Both the position numbers and the translations under genes were made by a program. A stretch of 64,000 bases of DNA from Herbaspirillum sp. LeCh32-8 (lineage in GTDB: Bacteria > Pseudomonadota > Gammaproteobacteria > Burkholderiales > Burkholderiaceae_D), in the NCBI RefSeq assembly GCF_017814915.1, contig NZ_JAGIPZ010000001.1, positions 119,224 to 183,223 of the forward strand, read 5' to 3'. The notes beneath the pieces were generated by a model that was not told the DNA's origin, searched no databases, and saw nothing but the letters and a program-made list of their open reading frames with translations. Positions 44,749-53,862 of this stretch are shown here, piece by piece. Position 1 is the stretch's first letter; each line of letters starts with the position of its first letter.

Positions 44749-46441
44749 TGGCGTCTTCTCCTGCGACATAGTCGGCCGACGTTGCGATCGGCGTTGCGTA
44801 TACGAATTCCTTGAACGGGGTGACGCCGATGCGGCGCACGGTGTCGATGAAGAGTTCGTCTTCGGTGCGCTGCTTGACGTACACCTGCAGCAGGCGGTCG
44901 ATCACGGTGGGCATCTGCTGGGCCGAGAACGACGGGCCGATGATCTTGCCGATCGAGGAGGTGTTGCCCTGGGCGCCGCCCAGCGAGACCTGGTACCACT
45001 CGGAACCGTCCTTGTCCACGCCCAGCACGCCGATATTGCCGACGTGGTGGTGGCCGCAGGCGTTGATGCAGCCCGAGATGTTCAGTTCGATGTCGCCGAT
45101 GTCGTGCTGGTAGTCGATGTCTTCGAACTTCTCGGCAATCGCCTGGGCGATCGGGATCGACTTGGCGTTGGCCAGCGAGCAGAAGTCGCCGCCGGGGCAG
45201 CAGATGATGTCGGTCAACAGGCCGATGTTGGGCGTGGCCAGGCCGTGCGACTTGGCCAGCTTCCACAGCGTGTGCAGCTCGGACTGCTTGACGTCGGCCA
45301 GCACCAGGTTCTGCTCGTGCGTCACGCGCAGTTCGCCGAAGCTGTACTGGTCGGCCAGGTCGGCCACGAAGTTCATCTGGTCGGCGGTGATGTCGCCCGG
45401 CGGCACGCCCGGCTTCTTCAGCGACAGGATCACGGCGGCGTAGCCCGGCACCTTGTGCGCCTTGACGTTGCGCTTGATCCAGTTGGCGAAGCCGCGGTCT
45501 TCGGCCTTCAGGCGTTCGTACTCGGCGTCGACAGCCGGCAGGGTCTGGTAGGCGGGCGGCACGAAGTACTGCGCCACGCGCTGCAGCTCTTCCTCGGTCA
45601 GGGTCGAGGGGCCGTCCTTGATTTCCTGCCATTCGGCTTCGACCTGGCGCGCGAACTCCTCGGGGCCGATGGCCTTGACGAGGATCTTGATGCGGGCCTT
45701 GTAAATGTTGTCGCGGCGGCCGTACTGGTTGTAGACGCGCAGGATCGCTTCCAGGTAGGACATGGCGTCCTTCCAGGGCAGGAACTCGCGGATCACGCTA
45801 CCCAGGATCGGGGTGCGGCCCATGCCGCCGCCGACCAGCACGCGAAAGCCCACTTCGCCGGCCTCGTTCTTGACCACGTGCAGGCCGATGTCGTGCACGG
45901 CGGTGGCGGCGCGGTCTTCCTTGGCGCCGCTGATGGCGATCTTGAACTTGCGCGGCAGGTAGGCGAACTCGGGGTGGAAGGTGCTCCACTCGCGGATCAG
46001 TTCGGCGTACGGGCGCGGGTCGACGATCTCGTCGGCGGCCACGCCGGCCAGCTCGTCGGAGGTGGTGTTGCGAATGCAGTTGCCGGAGGTCTGGATGGCG
46101 TGCATCTCGACGCTGGCCAGGTCGGCTAGGATGTCGGGCGATTCTTCCAGCTTGATCCAGTTGAACTGGATGTTCTGGCGGGTGGTGAAGTGGCCGTAGC
46201 CGCGGTCGTGCTTGACGGCGATCTCGGCGAACTTGCGCAACTGGTTGGAGGCCAGCATGCCGTAGGGGATGGCGATGCGCAGCATGTACGCATGGCGTTG
46301 CAGGTAGAGGCCGTTTTGCAGGCGCAGGATGCGGAATTCATCCTCGTGCAGCTCGTCCGACAGGCGCCGACGCACCTGGTCTCGGTATTGTGCGACTCGC
46401 TCTTTGACGATCAGGTGATCGTATTGGTCATAGCGGTACAT
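44741..46441 (-). CDS. cysI: Assimilatory sulfite reductase hemoprotein
   Basis: A 566-residue siroheme/[4Fe-4S] enzyme that reduces sulfite to sulfide. Features are FTTRQNIQFNWI near the siroheme, a first half repeat to about 250, and the cluster-binding cysteines in CCPGGDFC and GCINACGHHHVG. No cysJ flavoprotein gene is near, so the electron donor is encoded elsewhere or is a ferredoxin. It lies 65 bp after the TSUP transporter gene. Confidence 0.95.
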   Translation of the reverse strand: MYRYDQYDHLIVKERVAQYRDQVRRRLSDELHEDEFRILRLQNGLYLQRHAYMLRIAIPYGMLASNQLRKFAEIAVKHDRGYGHFTTRQNIQFNWIKLEESPDILADLASVEMHAIQTSGNCIRNTTSDELAGVAADEIVDPRPYAELIREWSTFHPEFAYLPRKFKIAISGAKEDRAATAVHDIGLHVVKNEAGEVGFRVLVGGGMGRTPILGSVIREFLPWKDAMSYLEAILRVYNQYGRRDNIYKARIKILVKAIGPEEFARQVEAEWQEIKDGPSTLTEEELQRVAQYFVPPAYQTLPAVDAEYERLKAEDRGFANWIKRNVKAHKVPGYAAVILSLKKPGVPPGDITADQMNFVADLADQYSFGELRVTHEQNLVLADVKQSELHTLWKLAKSHGLATPNIGLLTDIICCPGGDFCSLANAKSIPIAQAIAEKFEDIDYQHDIGDIELNISGCINACGHHHVGNIGVLGVDKDGSEWYQVSLGGAQGNTSSIGKIIGPSFSAQQMPTVIDRLLQVYVKQRTEDELFIDTVRRIGVTPFKEFVYATPIATSADYVAGEDANA

Positions 46442-46506
46442 CTTCTGGTCCCTGTTAACGTCTTAATGGGCGGGCCTGGCAGGTCCACCCTGTTTTTAAA
46501 ATCAGC

Positions 46507-47280
46507 CTACCAAATCAGCTTTACGGCAACGCTCGTCAGCGTAATGGCCAGCAGGCCGCGCAAGAATTTCTCCGGCACCGCTCGTGCGGCGAGCGAACCG
46601 ATGGTGATGCCCGGCAGCGAACCCAGCAGCAGGGTCGCCAGCAACTCCCAGTTGATCGAACCCAGCCACCAGTGGCCGAAGGCCGCAATCGCAGTGAGCG
46701 GCACCGCATACGCGATGTCGGTGCCGGCGATCTCGGCCGGGCTCAAGCGCGGGTAGAGCAGCACCAGCAGGGTGGCGCCCACGGCGCCCGCGCCGATCGA
46801 GGAAATGGTAACCAGCGTGCCCAGCACGGCGCCGGCGGCGATGGTGGCGTTGCGCAGTGCGGCGCCCTGCAGCTGGCGCTCGGGGTGGGCATTGAGCCAG
46901 TTCTGCATGCGCTTGCGAAACAGCAGTGCGACCACGGTCAGCAGGACCGAGACGGCGATGGAATAACGGATGATCAGGCTGATGCCTTCGCTGACGGCGC
47001 CGAAGTGCTTCAGCAGCAGCGTGGTCGCCAGCGCGGCCGGCAACGCGCCGTACGAGAGGCGGCTGACCACGTCCCAGCGTACCGTGCCCTTGAAGCGGTG
47101 GGCGAAGGTGCCGGCGGTCTTGGTGGCCGAGGCGAATGCCAAGTCGGTGCCGACCGCGACCGACGGATGAATGCCGAACAGCAAGGTGAGCAGGGGTGTC
47201 ATGAGCGAGCCGCCGCCGACGCCGGTCAGTCCGACCAGCAGTCCTACGGCAAATCCGCTTACTACATAAGAAACAGTCAT
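46507..47280 (-). CDS. TSUP-family (TauE/SafE) transporter
   Basis: A 257-residue inner-membrane protein with about eight hydrophobic segments and the family repeats GFAVGLLVGLTGVGGGSLMTPLL, VGTDLAFASATKTAGTFAH and ISSIGAGAVGATLL ... EIAGTDIAYAVPLTAIAAFGHWW. Relatives move sulfite, sulfate or organosulfonates. As first gene of the sulfate operon and divergent from cysB, it is probably a sulfur oxyanion transporter under CysB control. Confidence 0.88.
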   Translation of the reverse strand: MTVSYVVSGFAVGLLVGLTGVGGGSLMTPLLTLLFGIHPSVAVGTDLAFASATKTAGTFAHRFKGTVRWDVVSRLSYGALPAALATTLLLKHFGAVSEGISLIIRYSIAVSVLLTVVALLFRKRMQNWLNAHPERQLQGAALRNATIAAGAVLGTLVTISSIGAGAVGATLLVLLYPRLSPAEIAGTDIAYAVPLTAIAAFGHWWLGSINWELLATLLLGSLPGITIGSLAARAVPEKFLRGLLAITLTSVAVKLIW

Positions 47281-47444
47281 AACACCTCGCCCATGAGTCA
47301 GCGAATCGTAATAAACTAATGCTTCAAACCAAACTACATAGTATTTATTTGCTTATATACGCCTTTGGCATATGCAAATGAGGCTGCTGAACGCCGTGCG
47401 TCGGCACCGGCCTCCGTCTACGACTGTAGAACCGAGGGATCTCC

Positions 47445-48386
47445 ATGAATCTTCATCAATTCCGTTTCGTGCGCGAAGCGGTACGCCAGAATTTCAACCT
47501 GACCGAGGCCGCCAAGGCGCTCTACACCTCCCAACCGGGCGTCTCCAAGGCCATCATCGAGCTGGAAGAAGAGCTTGGCGTCGACATCTTCACCCGTCAT
47601 GGCAAGCGTATCCGCGGCCTGACCGAGCCGGGCCGGGCAGTGTTGCGCTCGGTGGAGCTGATCATGCAGGAGGTCGATGGCCTGAAGCGCATCGGCAAGG
47701 AATTTGCGGCCCACGACAGCGGCAGCTTCACCATCGCCACCACCCACACCCAGGCGCGCTACGCCCTGCCCAAGGTAGTGCAGGCATTCACGCAAAAGTT
47801 TCCCAAGGTGCACCTGTCCTTGCTGCAGGGCAATCCCAAGCAGATCACCGAGATGGTGCGCAACGACCAGGCCGACATCGCCATCGCCACCGAGGCGCTG
47901 GCCTCCGGCGAAGGGCTGGTCTCGCTGCCGTGCTACCAGTGGGAGCACGTGGTGGTGGTGCCGCCCGAGCATCCGTTGCTGCAGTCCAAGAGCCTGACGC
48001 TGGAAGAAATCGCCGCCTATCCGCTGATCACCTACGACTCGGCCTTCAGCGGCCGCAGCAAGATCGACCACGCATTCCAGCTGCGCCACCTGAAGCCGGA
48101 CGTGGTGCTGGAGGCGATCGATGCCGACGTCATCAAGACCTACGTCGAGCTGGGCATGGGCGTGGGCATCATCGCCGGCATCGCCTTCGACGCCGAGCGC
48201 GACCGCGGCCTGCGCTCGATCCCGGCCGGCCACCTGTTCGGCACCAATGTCTCGCGCGTGGCCTTGAAGCAGGGCGCCTACCTGCGCGGCTATGTCTATA
48301 CCTTCATCGAGTTGCTGACGCCGACGCTGAACCGCAAGCTGATCTCGCAGGTGATGGAAGGCGAGAAGGACATGTATGAGCTGTAA
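47445..48386 (+). CDS. cysB: CysB-family LysR regulator
   Basis: A 313-residue LysR-type regulator. The N-terminal HTH (MNLHQFRFVREAVRQNFNLTEAAKALYTSQPGVSKAIIELEEELGVDIFTR) matches the CysB group, and the effector domain has the TTHTQARYALP segment of CysB-like sensors of sulfate limitation and O-acetylserine. It is divergent from the sulfate operon across 164 bp, an AT-rich stretch suited to CysB binding. Gene order makes it the likely operon regulator. Confidence 0.93.
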   Translation: MNLHQFRFVREAVRQNFNLTEAAKALYTSQPGVSKAIIELEEELGVDIFTRHGKRIRGLTEPGRAVLRSVELIMQEVDGLKRIGKEFAAHDSGSFTIATTHTQARYALPKVVQAFTQKFPKVHLSLLQGNPKQITEMVRNDQADIAIATEALASGEGLVSLPCYQWEHVVVVPPEHPLLQSKSLTLEEIAAYPLITYDSAFSGRSKIDHAFQLRHLKPDVVLEAIDADVIKTYVELGMGVGIIAGIAFDAERDRGLRSIPAGHLFGTNVSRVALKQGAYLRGYVYTFIELLTPTLNRKLISQVMEGEKDMYEL

Positions 48387-48407
48387 GGCCCGTTGTCCCA
48401 TGGCCCA

Positions 48408-50309
48408 ATGCGGGAGCCGGCCGTGAAGCGGGTGCTGGCCAGCGTGCACGGCCATACCCGGCGCCATGCGCGCCGCCTGTGGCTGCAGTACGGCATCCTG
48501 TGGACCGGTGCGGTGCTTACCGGCCTGGTGGCGGTGTTCTATGCGCGCCTGATCGATTTCGGTTTCGATCTGTTTCGCCGGATGCAGGGCGAATATCGCC
48601 TGTTGCCGCTGGTGTTGACGCCGGCGGCCGGCGCGCTGTGCGTCTGGCTGACGCGCAAGTATTTTCCCGGCGCCGAAGGCAGCGGCATCCCGCAGGTGAT
48701 CGCCTCGCTGGGCGAGCAGGGCGAGCGCACCTCGCGCCTGGCGGCGGCGCTGCTGACGCTGCGCATTGTCGTGGGCAAGATCGGGCTGTCGTTCCTGGCC
48801 ATCCTCTCCGGTTTCACCATCGGTCGCGAAGGCCCGACCGTGCAGGTCGGGGCGGCGCTGATGTACAACATGCGCCGCTTCTACCCCCGACCCAGCGCCA
48901 TTCTCGAGAAGCGCCTGATCCTGGCCGGCGCCGCCGCAGGCCTGGCGGCGGCCTTCAATACCCCGCTGGCGGGCATCGTGTTCGCCATCGAGGAGCTGTC
49001 GCGCAGCTTCGAGCAGCGCGCCAGCGGCGTGGTGATCACCACCATCATCTTCGCCGGCGTGGTGGCGCTGGGCCTCACCGGCAACTACACCTATTTCGGC
49101 ACCATCACCGCGGGCTCCGACAGCGCGCGCGAAGTGATCGTCTCGGTGATCCTGTGCGGCCTGCTCATGGGCGCGGCCGGCGGCAGCTTCTGCTGGTTGC
49201 TGCTCAACACGCCCAAGTGGATCCCGGCGCCGCTGCTGAACCTGCGCAGCCAGCGTCCGGTGGCGTTCGGCGCCTTGTGCGGCCTGCTGGTGGCGGTGAT
49301 CGGCGTGACGGCCGGCGGCGCCACCTTCGGCAGTGGCTATGTCGAGGCCAAGGGCCTGCTGACCGGCCAGCAGGAACTGTCGGGCATGTATCCGCTGGCC
49401 AAGCTGGCCTCGATGGTCGGCTCCTACCTGCCGGGCATCCCGGGCGGCATCTTCGCGCCGTCGCTGTCCATCGGCGCCGGTTTCGGCAACCTGCTGCACA
49501 TGCTGTTCGGCGATATCTCGCTGCAGGTGCTGATCGCGCTGGCGATGGTCGGGTACCTGGCGGCAGTGACGCAGTCGCCGATCACTTCCTTCGTGATCGT
49601 GATGGAAATGATCAACGGCCACGCGCTGGTGATCTCGCTGATGGCGACGGCCTTGCTGGCCAGCCGGGTCTCGCGCTTCTTCGCGCCGCCGCTGTACGAG
49701 GCGCTGTCGGAGCGTTATGCGCATGGCGGCCACAAGCCGCAGCCGGCGCAAGCGGATCCCGTTCCAGAGTCCGGGCCGGTTGAGCACGCTGCGGCATCGG
49801 CATCAACGATGGCATCAACGACGGCCGCGCCGGCGGAAGTGCCGGGGCAGTCCGCCGCCGACGTGAAGGTCGAGATTGATCGCGGGCCCGAGCCCGAGCC
49901 GCTGCAGCAAGTGCAGCCGGCCCCCGAACAGCCGGACGTCGCGGAGCCATCGGCCGTTCAGCAGCAGGCCGCCGATGCCCAGCAAGCGGCGCCGTTAGCA
50001 GATGAAGCGGCTGCCCCAACGCCCAAGGCCAAGTCGCGCCCGGCGCGCAAGCGCGCGGTGGCGGTGTTTGAAGATCCGGCCGTTACCACGGAGCGCGCGC
50101 CCCCTCAGGCGGTCGAGCCTGAACCGGCCGCCTTGCCCGAGGCGGCAGTCGTCCCGGAGCTGCAAGCCCCGGTGGAGCCGCAGCCAGCACCGTCAGAACA
50201 GGCCGAGCCCCAAGCCGAGCCCGCAGTGTCGGCAGCGCAGGAAGCAGCCGAAGCGCCGAAGAAATCCAAGCGCAGCTATCGCCAGACCGATTTGTTCGAC
50301 GGGATGTAA
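48408..50309 (+). CDS. ClC-family chloride/proton exchanger with long disordered tail
   Basis: A 633-residue protein. Residues about 20-445 form a ClC transporter with GSGIPQV, the gating Glu in GREGPTV, the internal proton Glu in FAIEELS, and GIFAPSLS, so exchanger rather than channel activity is expected. The remaining ~185 residues are Pro/Ala/Glu/Gln-rich and low-complexity (AEVPGQS, PAPEQPDVAEP, PQPAPSEQAEPQ) and end in a basic patch and RQTDLFDGM. No CBS domains are present. Start 48408 follows cysB by 21 bp; an in-frame TTG just upstream is possible. Confidence 0.9.
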   Translation: MREPAVKRVLASVHGHTRRHARRLWLQYGILWTGAVLTGLVAVFYARLIDFGFDLFRRMQGEYRLLPLVLTPAAGALCVWLTRKYFPGAEGSGIPQVIASLGEQGERTSRLAAALLTLRIVVGKIGLSFLAILSGFTIGREGPTVQVGAALMYNMRRFYPRPSAILEKRLILAGAAAGLAAAFNTPLAGIVFAIEELSRSFEQRASGVVITTIIFAGVVALGLTGNYTYFGTITAGSDSAREVIVSVILCGLLMGAAGGSFCWLLLNTPKWIPAPLLNLRSQRPVAFGALCGLLVAVIGVTAGGATFGSGYVEAKGLLTGQQELSGMYPLAKLASMVGSYLPGIPGGIFAPSLSIGAGFGNLLHMLFGDISLQVLIALAMVGYLAAVTQSPITSFVIVMEMINGHALVISLMATALLASRVSRFFAPPLYEALSERYAHGGHKPQPAQADPVPESGPVEHAAASASTMASTTAAPAEVPGQSAADVKVEIDRGPEPEPLQQVQPAPEQPDVAEPSAVQQQAADAQQAAPLADEAAAPTPKAKSRPARKRAVAVFEDPAVTTERAPPQAVEPEPAALPEAAVVPELQAPVEPQPAPSEQAEPQAEPAVSAAQEAAEAPKKSKRSYRQTDLFDGM

Positions 50310-50368
50310 GGACGGCCGGAAAGAGACGGAGACGCGCCCGGGCGCACGTCAGAATGAAGGCGGCAAAG

Positions 50369-50404
50369 AAAAACGGCCGGGTCTGTGAAGACCCGGCCGT
50401 TTTT
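50369..50404. terminator. Bidirectional Rho-independent terminator
   Basis: A 16-bp stem including A/T flanks (AAAAACGGCCGGGTCT / AGACCCGGCCGTTTTT) around GTGA, between the convergent ClC (+) and cheA (-) genes. T runs occur on both strands. Confidence 0.93.
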
Positions 50405-50435
50405 CATGGCCCGAAGGCAGGACGGAGGACGCCGG

Positions 50436-52331
50436 TCAGACCTGCGCCACTGCGGCGCGCTCGGTGTCGCGGCAGTTGTCCAGCAGGAAGGACAGGCCCA
50501 CCACCAGCACCAGTTCGCCCTCGGCGGAGCGCGCAGTGCCGGTGATGCCGTTGGTGTGGATCGCGGTCAGCGGCTTGATCACCAGGTCGGCCGTGCCTTC
50601 CACCGACTGCACCCCGAGGATGTAGGGATGGGGAACGGCCATGACGATGCCCACGCGCTCGTTGCCCGGCTCATAGCCCAGCACGCCGGCCAGCGAATGC
50701 ACCGGCAGCGGACGACCCTGGTCGCGCAGCACCGGGGCGCCGCCGACTTCGTCGAAGTTCTCCGGCAGCTCGACCACGCGCTCCACCACCGCCATCGGCA
50801 GGGCCAGCGGGGCGCCGGCGCAACGCACCAGCATGGTCGGGATGATGGACAGTTCGATCGGCAGGCGGATCGAGAATTTGGTGCCCTTGCCGATGGTGGA
50901 GTCGATGCGGATGGTGCCGCGGTGCTTTTCCACTGCGGTCTTCACCACGTCCATGCCGACGCCGCGGCCGGACACGCTGGACGCCACTTCCTTGGTCGAG
51001 AAGCCGGGCAGGAACACCAGCTGCAGCGCCTCGTCGGTGGTCAGCGCCTGGTGCTCGTTGATCAGGCCCTTGGCCAGCGCCTTGTTGCGCAGCATGTCGG
51101 GGTCCATGCCCTTGCCGTCGTCGAACACCTCGATCATCACGCTGCTGCCGGCTTGCCAGGCGTGCAGGGAGATGGTGGACTTGGTCGGCTTGCCGGCCGC
51201 GACGCGGTCGACTTCGATGCCGTGGTCCAGCGAGTTGCGCAGCATGTGCACCAGCGGGTCGTAGAGGCTGTCCACGACCACGCGGTCGACTTCGGTCTCG
51301 GCGCCGGTGATGACCAGGTCCACGTCCTTGCCGAGATCCTTGGCCAGTTCGCGCACCAGTCGCGGGAATTTCTGGAACAGGCGGCCGACCGGCTGCATGC
51401 GGGTCGACAGCGTGGCGCGCTGCAGTTCGCTGGAGTAGCGCGAGGCGCGACCCAGCGTTTCGGCCAGCGTCGACATCAGCGCGGCGGCGGTGCCTTCGAA
51501 TTTGAACTGCTGCAGTTTCTCCAGCAGCACGGAGGCCTGGTTGGCGGCCTGCACCGATTCGCCGGCCACTTCCAGCAGCGCGTCCAGCTTGCCGGCATCG
51601 ATACGGATGCTTTCTTCCTTGGCGGCATCCGTGGCGCGGCGGTTGTGTTGCCCGCCGCCTCCGGCGGCAGGTTTGTCGCCGGCCTCGGCGGCGGGCGCAG
51701 CGGCGGCGGGTGCGGCCGCTGCCGGGGTTGCGGCGGCGGTTGCGGCAGCCGGGGCGGACGCAGCCGCAGCGGCGCCGGTCTCGTTGCCGGTCACGGCGTT
51801 GTACATCGATTCCCAATCTAGCTGGCCGTCCTTCATGACGCTGGCGCCATTGGCCGGGGCATTGCCCGCAGCGGCGGGGGCAGCAGCGGCTGGAGCAGGC
51901 GCAGCTGCGGGAGCAGGAGCGGCGGCGGCCGGTGCGGCATCGGTCTTGCCTTCGATGGCCTGGGTCAGGATGCCTTCCAGTTCCGGCGGCATCGAGGCCA
52001 GGCTGTCGGGCGCGGCGCCGTTGGACAGTTCGTTCAGCTGGTCGGCGACGAAGCCGCTGGCTTGCAGTGCGGCTTCAATGGCCAGCGGCGTGACCGGGGC
52101 CTTGCCGGTGCGCAGCGCATCGAACAGGTTTTCGGTCAGGTGGCAGGCCGACACCATGGCGGGCAGGTTGACGAAACCGGCGCCGCCCTTGATGGTGTGG
52201 AATGCGCGGAACACCGCATTCAGGATTTCCAGATCGTCAGGATGTCGTTCGAGCGTCAGCAGATGCTCTTCCACGTTGGAGGCCAGCTCCAACGCTTCAA
52301 CGACAAAATCCTTGAGCATTTCGTCATCCAT
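50436..52331 (-). CDS. cheA: CheA-type chemotaxis histidine kinase lacking a P2 domain
   Basis: A 631-residue CheA. The P1 HPt domain carries His45 (AFHTIKGGAGF). A long Ala/Pro linker (about 130-235) takes the place of a folded P2 (CheY/CheB docking) domain. P3 dimerisation helices start at EESIRIDAGKLDALLEVAGESV. The P4 ATPase has HMLRNSLDHGIE, DDGKGMD, GFSTKE and SGRGVGMDVVK. A P5 CheW-like domain closes the protein. Its ATG overlaps the cheZ stop by one base, so the pair is coupled. Confidence 0.93.
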   Translation of the reverse strand: MDDEMLKDFVVEALELASNVEEHLLTLERHPDDLEILNAVFRAFHTIKGGAGFVNLPAMVSACHLTENLFDALRTGKAPVTPLAIEAALQASGFVADQLNELSNGAAPDSLASMPPELEGILTQAIEGKTDAAPAAAAPAPAAAPAPAAAAPAAAGNAPANGASVMKDGQLDWESMYNAVTGNETGAAAAASAPAAATAAATPAAAAPAAAAPAAEAGDKPAAGGGGQHNRRATDAAKEESIRIDAGKLDALLEVAGESVQAANQASVLLEKLQQFKFEGTAAALMSTLAETLGRASRYSSELQRATLSTRMQPVGRLFQKFPRLVRELAKDLGKDVDLVITGAETEVDRVVVDSLYDPLVHMLRNSLDHGIEVDRVAAGKPTKSTISLHAWQAGSSVMIEVFDDGKGMDPDMLRNKALAKGLINEHQALTTDEALQLVFLPGFSTKEVASSVSGRGVGMDVVKTAVEKHRGTIRIDSTIGKGTKFSIRLPIELSIIPTMLVRCAGAPLALPMAVVERVVELPENFDEVGGAPVLRDQGRPLPVHSLAGVLGYEPGNERVGIVMAVPHPYILGVQSVEGTADLVIKPLTAIHTNGITGTARSAEGELVLVVGLSFLLDNCRDTERAAVAQV

Positions 52332-53056
52332 TAGAACCCCAGGCTATCGAGTAAGTCGTCCACGTCATTTTGACCCATGGCCGTGCCGGGAGCGGCAGGG
52401 CCGTTGAGCAGGGTAACCGGCTTTTCGGCTTCGATCTGGGCGCGCACTTCGGCCGGCGCATTGTCGCGCAGCAGTTGCGCCAGTTCGCGCTCGGCGGTGG
52501 CGGTGATGCCCACGATCTTCTTGATCAGCTGGCCGGTGATGTCCTGGAAGTCCTGGGCCATCATGATTTCCAGCATGCGGGCCTTTTCGGCGTCGGTCGA
52601 CTCGATCACCGAGGCGGAGAACTTTTGCGAGTCGCCGGCCAGTTGCTTGAATTCGTCGATGTTCATCTGGCCCGCGTACAGCTTGGTCCAGCGATCGTTG
52701 ATGTTCTTGGCCTGCTCCTGCAGGCGATCCTGGGCCGGCATGCCGGAGTCCAGTGCGTTGAGCACCTTGTTGGCGGCCTGCTCGGTGAGGGTGGCGACGT
52801 GCTCCAGGCGATTTTGCGCATCGCCGATCTGGGTGGCCACGTCGGTCAGCGAGCGGTCGTAGCCCAGTTCGCGCATCGAGTCGTGCAGCAGACGCACGAT
52901 GCCGCCCAGGCGCTCGTACATCGGCTTGTCCGACTGATCACCCTCGTCGGCGGGTTGCTCCTGGCCGGCCGGGGCATCGGCCCCGGGCGTCATCGCCGGC
53001 AGTGTCTGCGCGGAAATTTCGTCAAACAATGCTTCCAAATCAACGTCGTCGCTCAT
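52331..53056 (-). CDS. cheZ: CheY-P phosphatase CheZ
   Basis: A 241-residue CheZ. The long helical-hairpin region contains the catalytic segment AQDFQDITGQLIKKI, with the Gln used in CheY-P dephosphorylation. The C-terminus NDVDDLLDSLGF is the CheY-binding peptide. An acidic N-terminus (MSDDVDLEALFDEI) is present. It is upstream of cheA with a one-base overlap. No cheY, cheW, receptor or flagellar gene is in the window. Confidence 0.95.
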   Translation of the reverse strand: MSDDVDLEALFDEISAQTLPAMTPGADAPAGQEQPADEGDQSDKPMYERLGGIVRLLHDSMRELGYDRSLTDVATQIGDAQNRLEHVATLTEQAANKVLNALDSGMPAQDRLQEQAKNINDRWTKLYAGQMNIDEFKQLAGDSQKFSASVIESTDAEKARMLEIMMAQDFQDITGQLIKKIVGITATAERELAQLLRDNAPAEVRAQIEAEKPVTLLNGPAAPGTAMGQNDVDDLLDSLGF

Positions 53057-53104
53057 GATTACTGATTCTCCCCTACAAATTTGGTGCAGTTCTTTACGCC
53101 GGGA

Positions 53105-53482
53105 TCACCCGTGGCGATGGATCTGATGAGTCGTTTCCGGGGTGCCGGCTTGCCCTTGGGGCAATAACGGCGCGCCAAGCCTGAGTCTGAAGGCCAAGGG
53201 CCGCGATTCCGACTGACGGCACGCAATTCGCGCAGCCATTGCGCAAGGCTCCACAATGCCGTTGGGCTTGAGTATATGGGCCGTGTTGGCCGTCTCATCG
53301 GCCAAACAGCGAGTGAAATCCCCCATTTGTTCCCATTTGTACGGCCTCAAGCCCTGTTGAATCCGCATGGATCCTGACAGAGCATCAAGCACTTTCCCCG
53401 ATACATCTTTGCGACGTGGATCGAATTCTAACGAGCTTTTGCTCAAAAGCAATCCTTGCACACCGCATGCCTTGATTTTCAT
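53105..53482 (-). CDS. Doubtful open frame of 125 residues upstream of cheZ
   Basis: An ATG-started frame (MKIKACGVQGLLLSKSSLEFDPRRKDVSGKVLD ...) in the gap between cheZ and the B12 riboswitch. Codon choice is mixed and less GC-biased at the third base than in neighbouring genes. No domain, signal or membrane segment is visible. The product, if made, is unknown. The 53057-53500 stretch otherwise holds only the presumed cheZ promoter. Confidence 0.25.
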   Translation of the reverse strand: MKIKACGVQGLLLSKSSLEFDPRRKDVSGKVLDALSGSMRIQQGLRPYKWEQMGDFTRCLADETANTAHILKPNGIVEPCAMAARIACRQSESRPLAFRLRLGAPLLPQGQAGTPETTHQIHRHG

Positions 53483-53501
53483 CAGCTAACTTGATGCGAA
53501 C

Positions 53502-53530
53502 TTGTTACAAAACCATGTCGCGCATACAAT
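53502..53530 (+). promoter_or_regulatory. Sigma-70 promoter of the btu riboswitch transcript
   Basis: TTGTTA at 53502-53507 and TACAAT at 53525-53530 are separated by 17 bases, close to the -35/-10 consensus. Transcription would start about 53537, at the 5' edge of the riboswitch. Confidence 0.75.
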
Positions 53531-53537
53531 TGCGCGG

Positions 53538-53785
53538 TTTTGGTGCCCGCCGGCGTGCTCTCGCCGGCAGTTAAACGGGAAACACAACGCCCAAGCAGCT
53601 TGCATGTCCGTGCAGGCGATCCGGGTCAAGGTGTGCTGCCCCCGCAACGGTAATCAGGCGCCGGCATTCGATACGTATCGTTCCGTCTTGCCCGCAATTC
53701 ATCCCCACGCCACTGTGCGCGCCGCGCGAGCCGCCGCATGGGAAGGCCGATGGAGACGCCTGAAGCCCGGATACCGGCCAGAACG
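53538..53785 (+). promoter_or_regulatory. Cobalamin riboswitch
   Basis: The leader shows the conserved blocks of the AdoCbl element in order: GGTGCCC near 53550, TTAAACGGGAA, GTGCTGCCCCCGCAACGGTAA at 53631-53653, CCACTG near 53710, CATGGGAAGGC, and the B12 box GAAGCCCGGATACCGGCC at 53762-53779. It lies just before the btuB start and should repress btuBCD when cobalamin is abundant. Confidence 0.95.
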
Positions 53786-53862
53786 GGAGGAGGCCCCAGC
53801 GGTCGTCCGTGGAATCCGGCTTGCGGGGAGGCAAACCGGAGAATGTCAATGTCAGCCATTTC

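Noticed and set aside
48393-48408. TTG start for the ClC gene five codons upstream
   Set aside because: It lies seven bases after the cysB stop with no better Shine-Dalgarno than the ATG at 48408, so I kept the ATG.
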